Below are positions 24,083-35,707 of a DNA stretch of 64,000 nt, in pieces. Source of the stretch: Cristatella mucedo (lineage: Eukaryota; Bryozoa; Phylactolaemata; Cristatellidae); assembly GCA_009760855.2 (NCBI GenBank), contig WPIO01000058.1:2160001-2224000 (forward strand). Reading direction: 5' to 3'. Below the pieces are notes generated by a model that ran no database searches, was not told where the DNA came from, and saw nothing but the letters and a program-made list of their open reading frames with translations. The position numbers were made by a program, and so were the translations under genes. The stretch's first letter is position 1, and each line of letters starts with the position of its first letter.

Positions 24083-25815
24083 TAAGCGGACGAGAGGATG
24101 AGAGCGGCCGCTCGCGTAGGGGCCCGCTGCTACCGTAGGAGAGCTAACGAGCACGGAATGAGTTTTTTTGTTTTAAGCGACCCACCGAGGCGCCCGTCAT
24201 TCCGAGTGGACAGACTGCCGGGATCGGAAAGCCGCGAAATGATGCGCGGTATAGATCGCGCGCGCGTCGCCCTCGCCGCCGCGTCAGAACTCGTGCCTGC
24301 GGATTTGACGTCGGAGTCGGCGGCGGCGCGCTCACGCGCCTCTCGCCCGACACCAACGCCGCCCGACGGCCGCTCAGTCAGGAGACTCGGGGCTGCACTC
24401 GTCACTTACCACCGGGCTCTGGCGTCCTTTCCCCCCCCCCTCGCCCTCACCTCCACCATCCACGCCACAGTCCGATTGTCGGCGCGCGCTCGCGAGATCG
24501 AGGCACCGACTCTAGCTTTAAGTTGCCACCACCCCCACCCAAAGATTCGCGCCATTTTGGGGCCGCTTCGCCAACGCCGCTCTAGTAAGAGAGCTGGCGG
24601 GGCAAACGCTGACGTCGCCGCAGCCGCCGCAACCGCCGCAGCCGCCGCAGACGGGGGCGGGGTTGCGCGGGTTAGCCGCAGCAGCGGATGTTCGTTTCCC
24701 GCAACCATTGGCGCAGCCTGAAGACGAGCGGGGCCCTTGTCGCCAGGCTGGGAGTAAGTAAGGGGCGCTACGACGGAGGCGACGCCTCCGCCGGCTAGGC
24801 CGCAGAGGCGACGCGTCTGTCGCAGCGCCGCGCCGCGGCGAGCGCTCAGCGCCTCGTCGGTTCTGGAGGGAGTGTCCATCGGTCCACCCGAGCGGTGGCG
24901 GCGGCCGCCTCCACTCGGGCTGCCGCCGATAGCTCGGAGCCATCCCCGGAGCGCTACGCGTAGTCGCTTCGGCTGCGTTGGCAGCCGCGGCAGCGTTGCG
25001 ATCCAGTAACTTGCGCGGCGGTGCTTGCTGCGCTCTCCGCGACAGCAGTCGGCGAACCGCTCAGGCGCGCGCGACAGAGTCGCGACGCGACCGGAGGTGC
25101 TCGTTGGCCGCCCCCGCCGCGCCCTTGTGACCTCGGCGTCGCGGAGCCGCGCGGCGCGAACCGTGGCGGAAGCTAGTCTGTCCCAGGATGGAGCCCACAC
25201 GATCGCTGACGAACAGGAAGACTCGCGCGAAATCTCTCGGAAATGGGACCGCGTGGGTGCTAAAGCAGAATGCGGGTCCGCGATGTTGGGGGGACGACGA
25301 GAGGGAGGCGCCGGCAGGCGGCTGGAGCCAAAATTGTGGCCCCAGCGGGCATCCGCGGACTGCACGGCTGCTGCGGGGCTGGCTGCAGCGCCAATTCATA
25401 TTACAAAAATCCCTCCGCAATCGGGATCGGAAAAACAGAGATCTAACGATCTGCGATCACCAGAATCTCCTACGTATTCCTCTAGAAGCAGTAGACGCCT
25501 ACTACCGGGCCTCAAGGTGGCCGGCCGCTCACCCCCCGGCGCCGCAGTGACGCGTCGAGCCGCGACGCGTCGAGACGGTCGCCGGTCGCCACGTTCCGGC
25601 GGCTGCCGCGGGTAGCGGCGGCGGCCGTCGCGGTTCACCCAAGCTGGCGGACACGGAGCTTTGAGCAACAGGCTATCCGCCCACCGCCAATCGTCTGCCT
25701 GGCCTCGTGGCAGTCAATCCACGGTCGAAATCCATGGACGTAGCATTTCTGCTGGACTCCTTGCGCGTGCTCCCAATGAGACAGTGCACAGACCTCGCAA
25801 TTCTCTCGCTGTCTT

Positions 25816-25818
<3 letters not shown>
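21344..25818. other. CpG-rich non-coding region with CCG tracts
   Basis: No gene is recognised. An AT-richer island occupies about 21590-21900. Several CCG/CGG tracts (22015, 23215, 23595, 23757), a GA tract at 24044-24082 and a 15-bp-arm hairpin at 23260-23294 occur. All long ORFs here are Arg/Ala/Pro/Gly-rich and have equally long overlapping partners on the opposite strand. Confidence 0.5.
23260..23294. repeat. 15-bp perfect hairpin
   Basis: Arms 23260-23274 and 23280-23294 are exact reverse complements around TCGCC. Confidence 0.9.
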
Positions 25819-25885
<67 letters not shown>

Positions 25886-25893
25886 CCTCTCTC
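25819..25893. repeat. (CT)n microsatellite
   Basis: About 75 bp of CT with late TTTCT and CCCTCT interruptions. It yields a spurious Ser-Leu repeat ORF. Confidence 0.95.
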
Positions 25894-25941
25894 GTTCTAT
25901 CTCTCAGTCCGTGCGAGTTGTCCTTGATGATAAAAATATGA

Positions 25942-26086
25942 AAATATAATTCATTGGTATCGCGCCCTATGAGAGCTTAATCTCTATTCAGGCGCTTCAC
26001 ACATGCCACGGGGCTCGAGCCCACGACCTCGGCCAGACCTCGGTTGGGGAGAGCGCATTAACCGCTGGGCAACACCAGCTCGGCGT
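25942..26086 (-). mobile_element. SINE-B copy
   Basis: On the minus strand it reads a GTTGCCCAGCGGTTAATGCG A-box region, then GTCGTGGGCTCGAGCCC (B box), GTGAAGCGCCTGAATAGAG and the GGGCGCGATACCAATGAATT end. It is one of the best-preserved SINE-B copies. Confidence 0.82.
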
Positions 26087-27766
26087 CGTTTCGGCTACTC
26101 TCGGTGACCTGCCGGAGCTGCCCGCCGCGAGCCTTCGCAAGCCCAAACGCGCCCGACGGAGCTGGTGGCTATCCGATCAGGCGGCTACTCTGGCGGCTAT
26201 CCGATGCGTCGAGGCAGCTGCCCGTCGGAAGTTGGTATCGCGGGAGGCGCCCGTCAATCCGTGGGTGAAGGGCTAGGTCACGTGGGGCAAGGCCGACTGG
26301 TCATGGGATCAAGGTCGACGAGTAAGATCGCGGGGCCTGGTCGAATGTGCAAGATTGACGAGGCAAGATCTCAGGGGCAAGGTCGCAGGGGCAACGCCCG
26401 CTAGCCGCCGCCACCAGCGAAGGAACTCTAGCGAAGCAGCAGCCGCAGTCGCTAGCGGTTTCTATGTTTTGTTTATGTTATTGCTTTGTTTTTATTTCAA
26501 TTTCTATTTTCTATACTTATTTATTTCTTTTATTTCTTTTCTATTTCATCCGTCGCCGATCAGTACTCGATCTCAGCTACTGCCGTTTCTTTCACGTCCC
26601 TCGTTCCCCCGAATCTCGTTCTGCCGTTCTGCTCCGTTTTGTTTATTCTCTTTTCTGAAGTCGCTCCTACGCCCGGCGGATGCATCCATCGATACGCTCT
26701 CTTCTGCCACAATTTACCCGGATATGAGATCGGCGAGAGCAGTGGGCCAGGAGCCCGCGGCGGCAGCCCTTGGGACCGCACTGAACAACACTCGCCGACG
26801 CCACAGCCGCCACAACGGCCCCGCAGTCAAACGTCTCTGCGTCGTGGCAAGGTCAACGCTACAACAGACGGCCGTGCATTTGACGCTGGGCAGGGATCGC
26901 ACATAGAAAAGAAGAGATCGGCGCTGAGACCCGTGCATAGCGTCCGAGGTGTCCGCCCTCGGTCACAAGAGGTCACGGTCACGTTCGCGGGTCGCACCAC
27001 CGCCGCCGGTGCGCCAGCAGCCAGACCGACCGATCTGCTTGCTGCCCGCTGCTAATCCGGCGGCAGAGCGAGCGGCCGGCAGAGTGCGCGACCGTCTGCC
27101 GAAAAAGCTGTCAGTCGCAAGAACTTGGGCCTCTACCGTCGCTGGTTCAGCACCCGAAGACGGCGCAAGGGGTGCACCCTTCTCTGTCTCGCCTGGCCGC
27201 GCCACGTCCAGCTGGGGTGTTCTAAAACGTTCTAGCGAGTCATACGGGCTGCAGCAGACCGTTCCGCCACGCGTACGCTGCAATGCTGTACCGACGAGCA
27301 CGAACGGGCAGCAAGCAGAGCAGACGCGCAGCCGCTCGCCTCACAGAACTCGTGCCGTCTGCCGGCGCGTCGTCGCTGCATGGGTTCGAGGCGCGCGTGC
27401 GCGCGAATGAGACGGACGAGGAGACAGGAAGATGGAGGAGGCCGCGGTGTGCGGCAGATGTGCAAGAGAATCCCAGAGCAGACCTCGCAGTGCGAGACGC
27501 AGCAGTGCGGCGGCGGCGGCGGCGGCGCTCGGCTGAGACGCGGCGAGCTGAGGCGCCGGGGGGAGCACGACTTTTTCCTACGGGGTCAGGAGGAAGTCGG
27601 ACGGCCGCGCGCGTCCGTACGCGCACGGCCGCAGCCACCGGAGCGGGCCGACGCGACCGGCCTGCGGTACGGCGCTCCGCCAGTTCTCGCGAGACTCGCT
27701 CTGGCGCTCGCTTCTCCTTTCAGCCATGGCTTCGGAGGCAGCGCTTCAGAGGTCGCTTCTAGCGGC

Positions 27767-27801
27767 GCGATGGGCGCTGCGGCGGCGGCAGCGCCCATCG
27801 C
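27767..27801. repeat. 14-bp perfect hairpin
   Basis: Arms 27767-27780 and 27788-27801 are exact reverse complements around GGCGGCG. Confidence 0.9.
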
Positions 27802-28626
27802 CGCCTCGGTCGGTTCGTCAGTCTCAGCTCCGGCTGGACCTACGTACGTCACGGCCATCTTTCCATCGGTTTGCGGACAACCTCGCGGGAATTGCCGCGC
27901 TCGCATAGACGGCCTCGCAAGGCTCGCCCGGAGGCGCGCCGCGGGAGACCGGCATTTACTTCAAACTGCCGACGAGTGGCGCTTCGAGCGGCGCGCGCGC
28001 GCGAAGGGCAGCGCGTCGCTAGGCAGAGTCGGAGTCGCGGAGTGCTGTGCGACGCGCGGAGTCCTCCTCTGCGAGCGACGTCTTCCGACGGACCGCGCAT
28101 CTTTCGTCGGACCGCTTTGAATTCCCCTCGCGCCCTCACACTCCCCTCACGCCCCTTACCCTACGGCGACCAGCCGCGAATACGCACCGCGTCGAGAACG
28201 AGAAGGCGCCGCCGCCGGCGCGCGCGCTCACAGCGAGGCGCTCGCGCGACGCCGCAAAGAGCACGCGGCGAGCAAAGGTCACACCGAACAGCGCGTGCTC
28301 AGCGAGAGCGCGCCGAGCGACGCCTCTGGCGCAACGGTGGCGCGACGACAGAAAAAATGAAGACCGAGAGAGACAACGGAAGACCAACTTTTTTCAGCCC
28401 TGCGCCGGCTTTGCAGGACAAGCATTCGGTAGCGCGGCCACGCAGGACGACATTGCGGCTGGACAAAGCCAGTCCGCATCCGACAGTTGGAGTGCGCCTC
28501 TCGCCGCCGCTCGCTGCCACGTTCTCCGGGCGTTCTTTGGCGAGCCGGTCCGACGCCGCCGGCCAGACCGCGCGAGATACCTCGTGGCCGGCCAGGCGCC
28601 GCTCGAACCCGGAAGGATCAGAGGCT

Positions 28627-28658
28627 CGCGCGCGCGCGCGCGCGCGCGCGCGCGCGCG
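28627..28658. repeat. (CG)16 run
   Basis: Thirty-two uninterrupted alternating C and G bases, a classic Z-DNA-forming sequence. Confidence 0.95.
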
Positions 28659-28731
28659 GTCAAAATCGAAGCGTCGTAACGCGTCCGCTTGTATTAATAG
28701 CGCGGCCGTCAGCTAACGCTCGTCGATAGCG

Positions 28732-28773
28732 GCGCCCATCCGCGCGCGCGCGCATTGACGCGCGCGGATGGGC
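28732..28773. repeat. 17-bp perfect hairpin
   Basis: Arms 28732-28748 and 28757-28773 are exact reverse complements; most of the stem is CpG. Confidence 0.9.
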
Positions 28774-29052
28774 GCGCACCGGTGCGACGCGCAGCCCGCG
28801 GCGGCGGCTCTCGTGTATCGGCGTCGATAGAGGGCGACGCTCAGGGGCCGCGCGACGCACTCGGCGGCGGTCGCTGAGCATGAGACTCCGTCCGCGTTGT
28901 CACCTGCACCAGAGCCGGCGGCGGCGGTGGGCTCTCGGCGCGCCTCGCTTCCGTAGCGAGGAAACGTCGCCGCTGGCCCGACGCGCGGCTTCTTGTCGAC
29001 CGTCGCGCAGGCCCGCGGCCGGGCTTCGCAGGACGGCGAAGGTCACGCGGTC

Positions 29053-29156
<104 letters not shown>

Positions 29157-29499
29157 GGTCCGCTCTCTCACGGTCGAAGCTGCTGACGGTTCGACCTCCG
29201 ACTGCTCGACCCTCGCAACGCTCTCACCGCTGCCGCTGCCGCCGCCGCCGCCGCCGCTGCCGCCGCCGCTGCCGCCGCCTCTGCCGCTGCCGCTGCCGGT
29301 CTGCAGAATAGACTGCAAGAAAACGAAAACTAGGGGCGGGGCTCAAAGAAAAGAGCTTGCTACGCTGGCTGTGCGCCGGAGGACTGTGCCTTATCCGCGT
29401 CTACTTCTTCCGGAGTGCCAGAATAATCGCTTAGACGGCTCAAATTGGGGTCGTCGCGAGCGGTGGCCTCTAGTCCCGCGTTGATCTAACGAGGGCGGG

Positions 29500-29720
29500 C
29501 TATAGTGTGTCTCGACACAATCGGTTGCGAAATCCCCTGAATCCTTTTATCTTTTAAAACCGGTAGCCTGATAGCACTGGTCTGCATGATATTACTTGTC
29601 TGGTATTTGGTATTATTTTCCAAATATACACCACAAAAGACGATTAATGGTGTATTTTGCTTTTGCTTTGGCACGTCGGGTCTATTTATAGGCGGATTTG
29701 ACCAACGAGCGCTCGCCAAA
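29500..29720. promoter_or_regulatory. AT-rich island, candidate cis-regulatory element
   Basis: A sharply AT-rich island within the CpG block. It includes GATTAATGG and a perfect MEF2-type CTATTTATAG at 29682-29691. No ORF of substance is present. Regulatory function is inference from composition and motif content only. Confidence 0.25.
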
Positions 29721-30558
29721 GCGAGTCGCCTGAGGTTACGATCACTCCCTAGTGTCGTAGTTCCTGCTAAGCTCTAACCTGACGCAGCTGCGCTCGCCTA
29801 TATGAGAGCGATCTCCTTCCTTCGTAAGTTACACGAGCCAATAGTTTAGTGCTCACAACCAGGGGTGGGGAGACCGTTGAAGACCAACCGCTTTTTTTTA
29901 AAGAATGTATTCGGAATGCTCTGAGCGTTGCCAGACAATAACTATTACCCTCCAGCTACAGCTTAGCTATAATACTAACCTGTGCCTATGGCGACCGCTT
30001 AGTGCTTCAAGTAAATCGTGTGCAGTCGGAAGGAAGCAAGTCTACTCTCGGCTCTGCGCAGCCAAGGAGGTGCGAAAAACGGTGAGCGCCGCGACGCCGC
30101 CACGTCCGACTTTCGGTTAAGGCCGCTCAAGGTCAAGTTTGAGTCGCTAGACAAATTCCTTTCTTAGGTCCGAGCAGGCCAGGACGCACCTGAGCATATT
30201 GGGAGGCTGCGTACCGTTGCCCTGCGCCGGAAGCCGAACGAAGCAGCAAAGCGACTCAGCGAAGCCTCAAGCTCAGTGCGCTCGGTCTGCATTTCTCTTC
30301 TCGCGAGCGCGCTTGAGTGTAGAGAGCGCTTGCCTCTTTGGCCCTATTATAATGCGGAGCGGCGCTTTCCGTTTCGGACCGTCTTAGAAAAGCGTCCGGG
30401 CGGGGCTGCTTGCTCTTGCGCTAGCGCGACTGCTCGGCACTGACCGAGAGATGTCGCTGCGGTAGCCGGTTTCCTCCTATCGCAAGGCTACGGGTACCGT
30501 GAGGGCATCGATTGTCATAGTCGATATTCATTCGTTAAGGCTGACACTGGCGAGCAGC

Positions 30559-30595
<37 letters not shown>

Positions 30596-31908
30596 CGATG
30601 GAGATCCAGAACGCACGCCGGGAGGGGTGCGCTTGTTTTCCAGAGCAAAATCGGACCCTCGGCGCGAGCACATCTGCAGCGAGCATATGACCTATTTAAT
30701 TGGCTTTGCGACGAACCGGAGCTCGATTCTCTCCCGCTGCCCGCAACGCAAATGTGCTATGAAAATTTCACGAGAAAATATCTATTAAATATGCATGAAA
30801 ACTTATCATTACGCGAGCCCAAAAAGATTAATTTCAGGGCAACCTTGAAACTTGTTACCGGCTTCTTCGAGAGTCGGTTAACGGTCGACGGTCGCATGGC
30901 CATCGACGCGCGTGGTGGCACGCTGACGCTCTTAGTCGTTCGTTGGCCTTGGCGTTTGACCAATCGCCAAGGGAGCGACGCATGTGAGCGCGACCGGCCG
31001 CGATCTACTGCAAATCGGCTGCGCACAGATAAGGAAACCAATTGCACGCTGCAGGCTGCTACTGTGCTCAGAGTGCGTCTTTTGCAAAATGTCGCGGCGG
31101 CATTTCGCTCGCGCTTTTCTTGAGACAGACTTCGTAGTGCCGTAGCCGCAGTCGAGAAATGAAACTCGCCCGGCAGCCGAGTGACGTGGTCCCGCGATTT
31201 ACCCATCATCCCCGTAAAAAAGCTTGCTGAGTAGCCTAGTTTTGAATGAGGAAAGAAAACTACACTTCCACCGTGCATTTCCCCTCCATGCCGAGCATGG
31301 TCTTCCTCTCCTTGAATCTGGTTCTTCAGACCACATTTGAAAATAGAGGCACGTGCAGGACTTTGGCAATGCGGCGCTGATCCTTAACCTCGCCGCCATG
31401 TTTTAGAGGTAAACGCGTTCAAGGTCAGATATGACGTCTCTTTTGAAGCCAAGCCACTCTGACGTAACGCTGTTTGTTTGAGCTACCGACCTGCGTCACA
31501 GCATCCTCTGAGTTGACGAAATATAAAAAGAATATAAAAAGTCAATAGCTAGCCGCGTCACTAGAACTGGCCTCTCAGTAAATGGCTGCCCCAAATTTCC
31601 AGTTGCTGCGGAATTGTCTCTTCAAGTCAGCGCTAAAATTGTATGTTAAACTTGATATAAATGGGATCAGTTTAAGCGGTGGCGCCAAGTTACCAGGGCG
31701 TTCGAGAAAAATTAGCAACTAGTGACCAAATATTCTTATCAAGGAGAGACTAACGCGGCCAAGTATTAGGCTTTCGAAGAACAATCGGTCTTTTGAAGGA
31801 TGCTCCCAGCGCCAATTCTCATTGTGGCCAAAGAACCTCGAACCTACAGCATATAAGTTAGCAGAATCGCCGCGGTAGCTCCGCATTGCACAGGCTGGCT
31901 AGCCCGAT
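29721..31908. other. non-coding with AT-rich island and GA tract
   Basis: No gene is recognised. A GA tract lies at 30558-30597. A compact AT-rich island at 30690-30850 contains TTTAATTGG, TATGCATGAAAAC and GATTAATTT. A second AT-rich zone lies at about 31520-31860. Confidence 0.45.
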
Positions 31909-31917
31909 GGCCGACTG

Positions 31918-32044
31918 AACTGGCGGCGCGGAACCACAATGACCGTCCGTATTGGCGCGGAACCGCAATGACTGTCTCAATTGGTGGTGCGGAACCACAA
32001 TGGCGGTCTGAATTGGTGCTGCGGAACCGCAATGCCGGGCTGAA
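31918..32044. repeat. four-unit minisatellite (~29-34 bp)
   Basis: Four degenerate units, each with ATTGG or equivalent followed by GCGGAACCRCAATG and a TGTCTGA-like spacer. Unit length varies from about 29 to 34 bp. Confidence 0.8.
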
Positions 32045-33477
32045 GGAGTGGTGCGGGCCCTTCTAAGGCAGTCGGATTGCTGAGACGACGAACGTCCAGG
32101 CTTCGACCGCCAGTTCGGAGAATTGCATCCGGCGGTGGCGTGGGCGCAGCTCCCCGATTACCCTGCCGGCTCGAGGTCGAAGGGCGTGCCGACTGCGAAC
32201 GGCCCACGTCCCGCCCGCCCCCCCAGCTGAGGGACGACGCCCACGGCTGAGGCCGCCGCCCGACAGCCAGCCAGCCAGCCACCCTCCCGTTCGACGCAGA
32301 CTAGAGAGCGAGCGAGAAAAACCACTTGCTACTTGCCAATGCCAGCGTCTCGTCGCCGAAGCGTGCGACGAACGAGCGACGAATGGCCGAAGCCAAATAG
32401 CGAGCGGCTGCGAACGAGCGGGTGCAACACGGGAAGACGACGGCGACGCGTCACTATGAGACACTTCGCCGAAGCAGCGAGGTCGAGCGTTCGAGCGCAC
32501 CCGCAGGCTGATTCGGATTCTGACACCAGATTCGGCTGCACTGGCCTGTGCTGCAATAGAAAAAGGCAGACAGCGGCCGCCGGTTGCGGAAGGCAAGACG
32601 GCGGCCAGTGAGCGGGTACGGGTAGACAGGGAAGTGAAGTCGTACCCGGATGAATGCCGATCGGAGCGCGAGCGGCGAGCCCTCCCCTTTTCCTCTTCCG
32701 CGAGGGGCCGCGTCGGCGACGCCAACCGCCAACGCTTGCTGTCGTTCCTCCAGCGCCGGAGCATCCGACGGAATCGCTAATCGGTCAGCGACCCCAGCGA
32801 TGGCCGGCCGCAACGCACCGCAATCGCCCAGTGCGCTGCCGTCGCCGCGCATCCGAAGGCTGCGCATTTCCGCCGCGCGATCGCGAGGCCGCGGCGGCAT
32901 CGGCGGCGGTGGCCGGCGTACGGACCGCGAGCTAAGGCCGGCGAGCGGGAGGCGAACTCGAGTGCAGCCTCGCGCCCCCCCCCCGCTCTTTCTTTCTCTC
33001 TCTCTCTCTCTCTCTCTCTCGCTCGCTCTTTCCCTCTCTCTCTCTCTCTCTCGCTCGCTCTTTCTCTCTCGCTCGCTCGCTCTTTCTCTCTCTCTCTCTC
33101 TCTCCCCTCTCTCTCTCTCTCTCTCTCGCTCGCTCGCTCGCTCGCTCGCTCGCTCGCTCGCTCGCTCTTTCTTTCTCTCTCTCGCTCTCTTGATCTCTCT
33201 CCTGATCTCAGCGCGCACCTGCTGCTGCTCGGAGCTGCGTCGTCGCTCGCTCTGCTGCCGCCGAGCTGCGGCCCTCCTTCAGCAGCCATTGAGTGCGCGC
33301 AGAACCGAGCAACTGTCATTTGCGCGATCGGACAGCCGCGGCGCCATATTCCATGCGGCTCTCGGTACGCCAGCGGTACCGACTGACCCCATGTGCTCTG
33401 CCTCGGTCGTATCTGGCGGCGCTGAGTGTGCGCGTACCTCGGTACCTCGCCGCAAGCTTCGCGCGATAAATAAAGAG
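32045..33477. other. CpG-rich non-coding; CT/CTCG simple sequence
   Basis: A polypyrimidine tract of CT, TTTCT and CTCG units occupies 32986-33205, including about 10 consecutive CTCG units near 33127-33168. No gene is recognised; the Arg-Glu-Ser ORFs on the minus strand are translations of this tract. Confidence 0.6.
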
Positions 33478-33920
33478 ATAGTGAAATATTTTTACAGCGC
33501 GCTAAGATAAATAAATACGCTGGCGGAAAGGAAGCGCGTCGACTGATTGTAGTCGTATACGGCGTACAATGTCAGTAAGCATAAGGACACGGGTGGGGGA
33601 CAAATCAGGCAGCAGGGGGCGCAGCAGCAGCTGCTGTGAGGAAAAGTTGAGCCCTTAGCTTCCCTGCAATACGGCAAGACAGGGCGGCGCGTCGTAATGT
33701 CAGTCGGTAGCCAGCGTCCGGCTTCGGTAGCGCAGCAACTGAAGGTAAAGTCTCCAAAGGACTCGGCGTTGTCGATAGTTACAGCAGCCGAACGAGTCGA
33801 GGAGTCAGAGGAGCGAGCGCCACGATGCGTAGCGCGGTGCGCAAGTACGAGGGGCACAATATTCTCAGATCGGCAGGCCGGAGCAACAGAATGGAGGGAC
33901 CTCAAAGTGAATTAACAGGA
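33478..33920 (-). mobile_element. degenerate LINE-A-like ORF2 C-terminus
   Basis: The minus-strand frame starts MRSLHSVAPACRSENIV, corresponding to the RSLHSMAPAYLSD block of LINE-A. It continues with ESFGDFTFSCCATEAGRWLP, corresponding to SFGDRAF..APKAWNSLP. A decayed 3' UTR follows to about 33478. Confidence 0.6.
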
Positions 33921-35630
33921 CCTCCTTAATAGTAGCGCCGCCGTCGCCGTCGCCGCCGCCTTTGCAGTTTATAACTGCATGACAGCTAACCGTCGCAGCG
34001 ACGAGCGCATATGGTGGTCGATTTCCGCTCGCCTTTCTTCGCTGTCCGCATCGGCTGATGTCGCGAGCTCCTCGTGCGATGTCGTGTAGGGGCGAGCGAA
34101 TGCGTCCGCCGCCGCCGCCGCCGCCGTCGGATGTGACGTCGTCATTCGCGCCCCTTCTGCGGCTGGTAGAGAGCGGCGGCGCCTGCAATTGAGGGCGCCC
34201 ATTCGAGCGGACGCCCGGGCGGCCATCTCGCACGAGCGTCTAGCCCGAGGGCGAGGCGTGCGAGTGCATGCCGCGGGCGTGCAGTCTGCTGCTGTTGCAG
34301 TGCACGCGTTCGCAGCACAGATAGAGCAGCAGAGCCTTGGAGCCGTGGCTTCCTCCGTCCGAGCGTGCTGGGTAGGTCGGTGGGTGGCGGCTCGCAGTCC
34401 GACGGACGTAGCGCGGCCGCCCGAGAGCGCAGCGCCCTGGATGGCGTGGAGGACGCGAGGACGCGAGCGCCGCTCTTCGCACAACGAACGCGCGCAGAGG
34501 AAACGGCTGAGAGAAAAACGCAAACGAAATGGCCGAGCGGAAGCCTCGGGAAGCTTGATTCCTAGGTTGCCATTATCTGGAAGGGTGCGACCACTGGGAT
34601 GCGACCCGGTGCCCGGGGTGGAGTAGGGGTGCGGGCTTCCGGGCTCCCGGGCTTCGACGCGGTGAGCTAGCGAAGCCACGACGCGGCAAAGCGACGTTCT
34701 CATCCGTTCGGAGTTGTCCGCTCGAGCAGAACGCGGCACGCCCTTCGTCGCGGCTGCGTCCTTTCGTCTCCCCGCGTCGGGGCCCGGCGCCTCGTCGTTT
34801 CTCGGAGGACTCACGCGCGCGCGCACGCGCCAGAGAGAGCGAGTCCGCAGACGCTGCACCGTCGCTTCGGCACGTCCTCGAAATGGCCTCAGCAGCAGCA
34901 CGACCGCTTCGATCAGACCGTCCAAAGCTCGGCCGCGCAGTGCCGGCGGCGGCAGCGGCGCTGGCAGCAGAGCGCCGCTGCAGCCGCTGCCTGCAGGCGG
35001 CGGCATCGGCGGCTGAGCGGGAAGAGCGAGAGCGCGGAGAGTCGACCGCCGGAACGGCGCCATCGCAGCCCCTGCGCCGTGCTAGCGCCGCGCCGGCGGT
35101 CTCGCGGGACCTCGCGTACGGCGCGATGGCTTCGCTCTCCGCGGCGAATTGGCGCGCCGCGCTCTGCTTCGAGCGCCAATGCCCGCGCGGACTCTTTACC
35201 GGACGCGTGCAAAGAAGAGAGCGTGAAAGGCGCGACATTTGGTGGCGGCGAGAAATCGAATGCCGCAGCCCAACGATTGGAAGCGCTTGGCAGGGCGCGC
35301 GACGCTGCGGCCGACGCTTGGTTCGGCCTGCGAACTGACTGTTGCCGTTGCGGAACGACAGCGTCGGCGGCGGTGGCGGCGGCGGCGAGCATCGATCGTC
35401 GCGCGCTCGACCCGTCGCCACCGCAGCGGCGGCGACGGCTCGGGCGCGCAACCCATCCACAACATCTGAGGGTTCTTTCGAAACACGATTACATAATTCT
35501 AATTACAAAATGAATGGTCATTACGTTTTAAATTATCGGATTTATCTGGTTATTTAAGCCGGCACCGCTGACAGGCATCGACTCGGAGGCGCCTTTGGCG
35601 GCGGCACCGCGTTGCTGCGAAAAGTGACGT
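33921..35630. other. CpG-rich non-coding
   Basis: CGC/CCG patches and several overlapping high-Arg ORFs on both strands; no recognisable domain or splice-bounded exon. A small AT-rich patch follows at 35480-35560. Confidence 0.5.

Positions 35631-35707
<77 letters not shown>
35631..35707. repeat. (GCC)25 trinucleotide repeat
   Basis: An uninterrupted GCC/CCG run of 77 bp. Frames across it are poly-Pro, poly-Ala or poly-Gly artefacts. Confidence 0.96.

Noticed and set aside
24406-25365. 319-codon minus-strand ORF
   Set aside because: Arg/Ala/Gly-rich, with an equally long plus-strand ORF over the same sequence and no recognisable motif.
27240-28720. Several overlapping ORFs of 130-280 codons on both strands
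   Set aside because: Four or more frames are open over the same bases and all are Arg-rich. This is the expected effect of a very high GC, stop-poor composition.
33969-35460. 364- and 295-codon minus-strand ORFs
   Set aside because: Compositional; no domain, no splice context, and CCG/CGC tracts dominate them.
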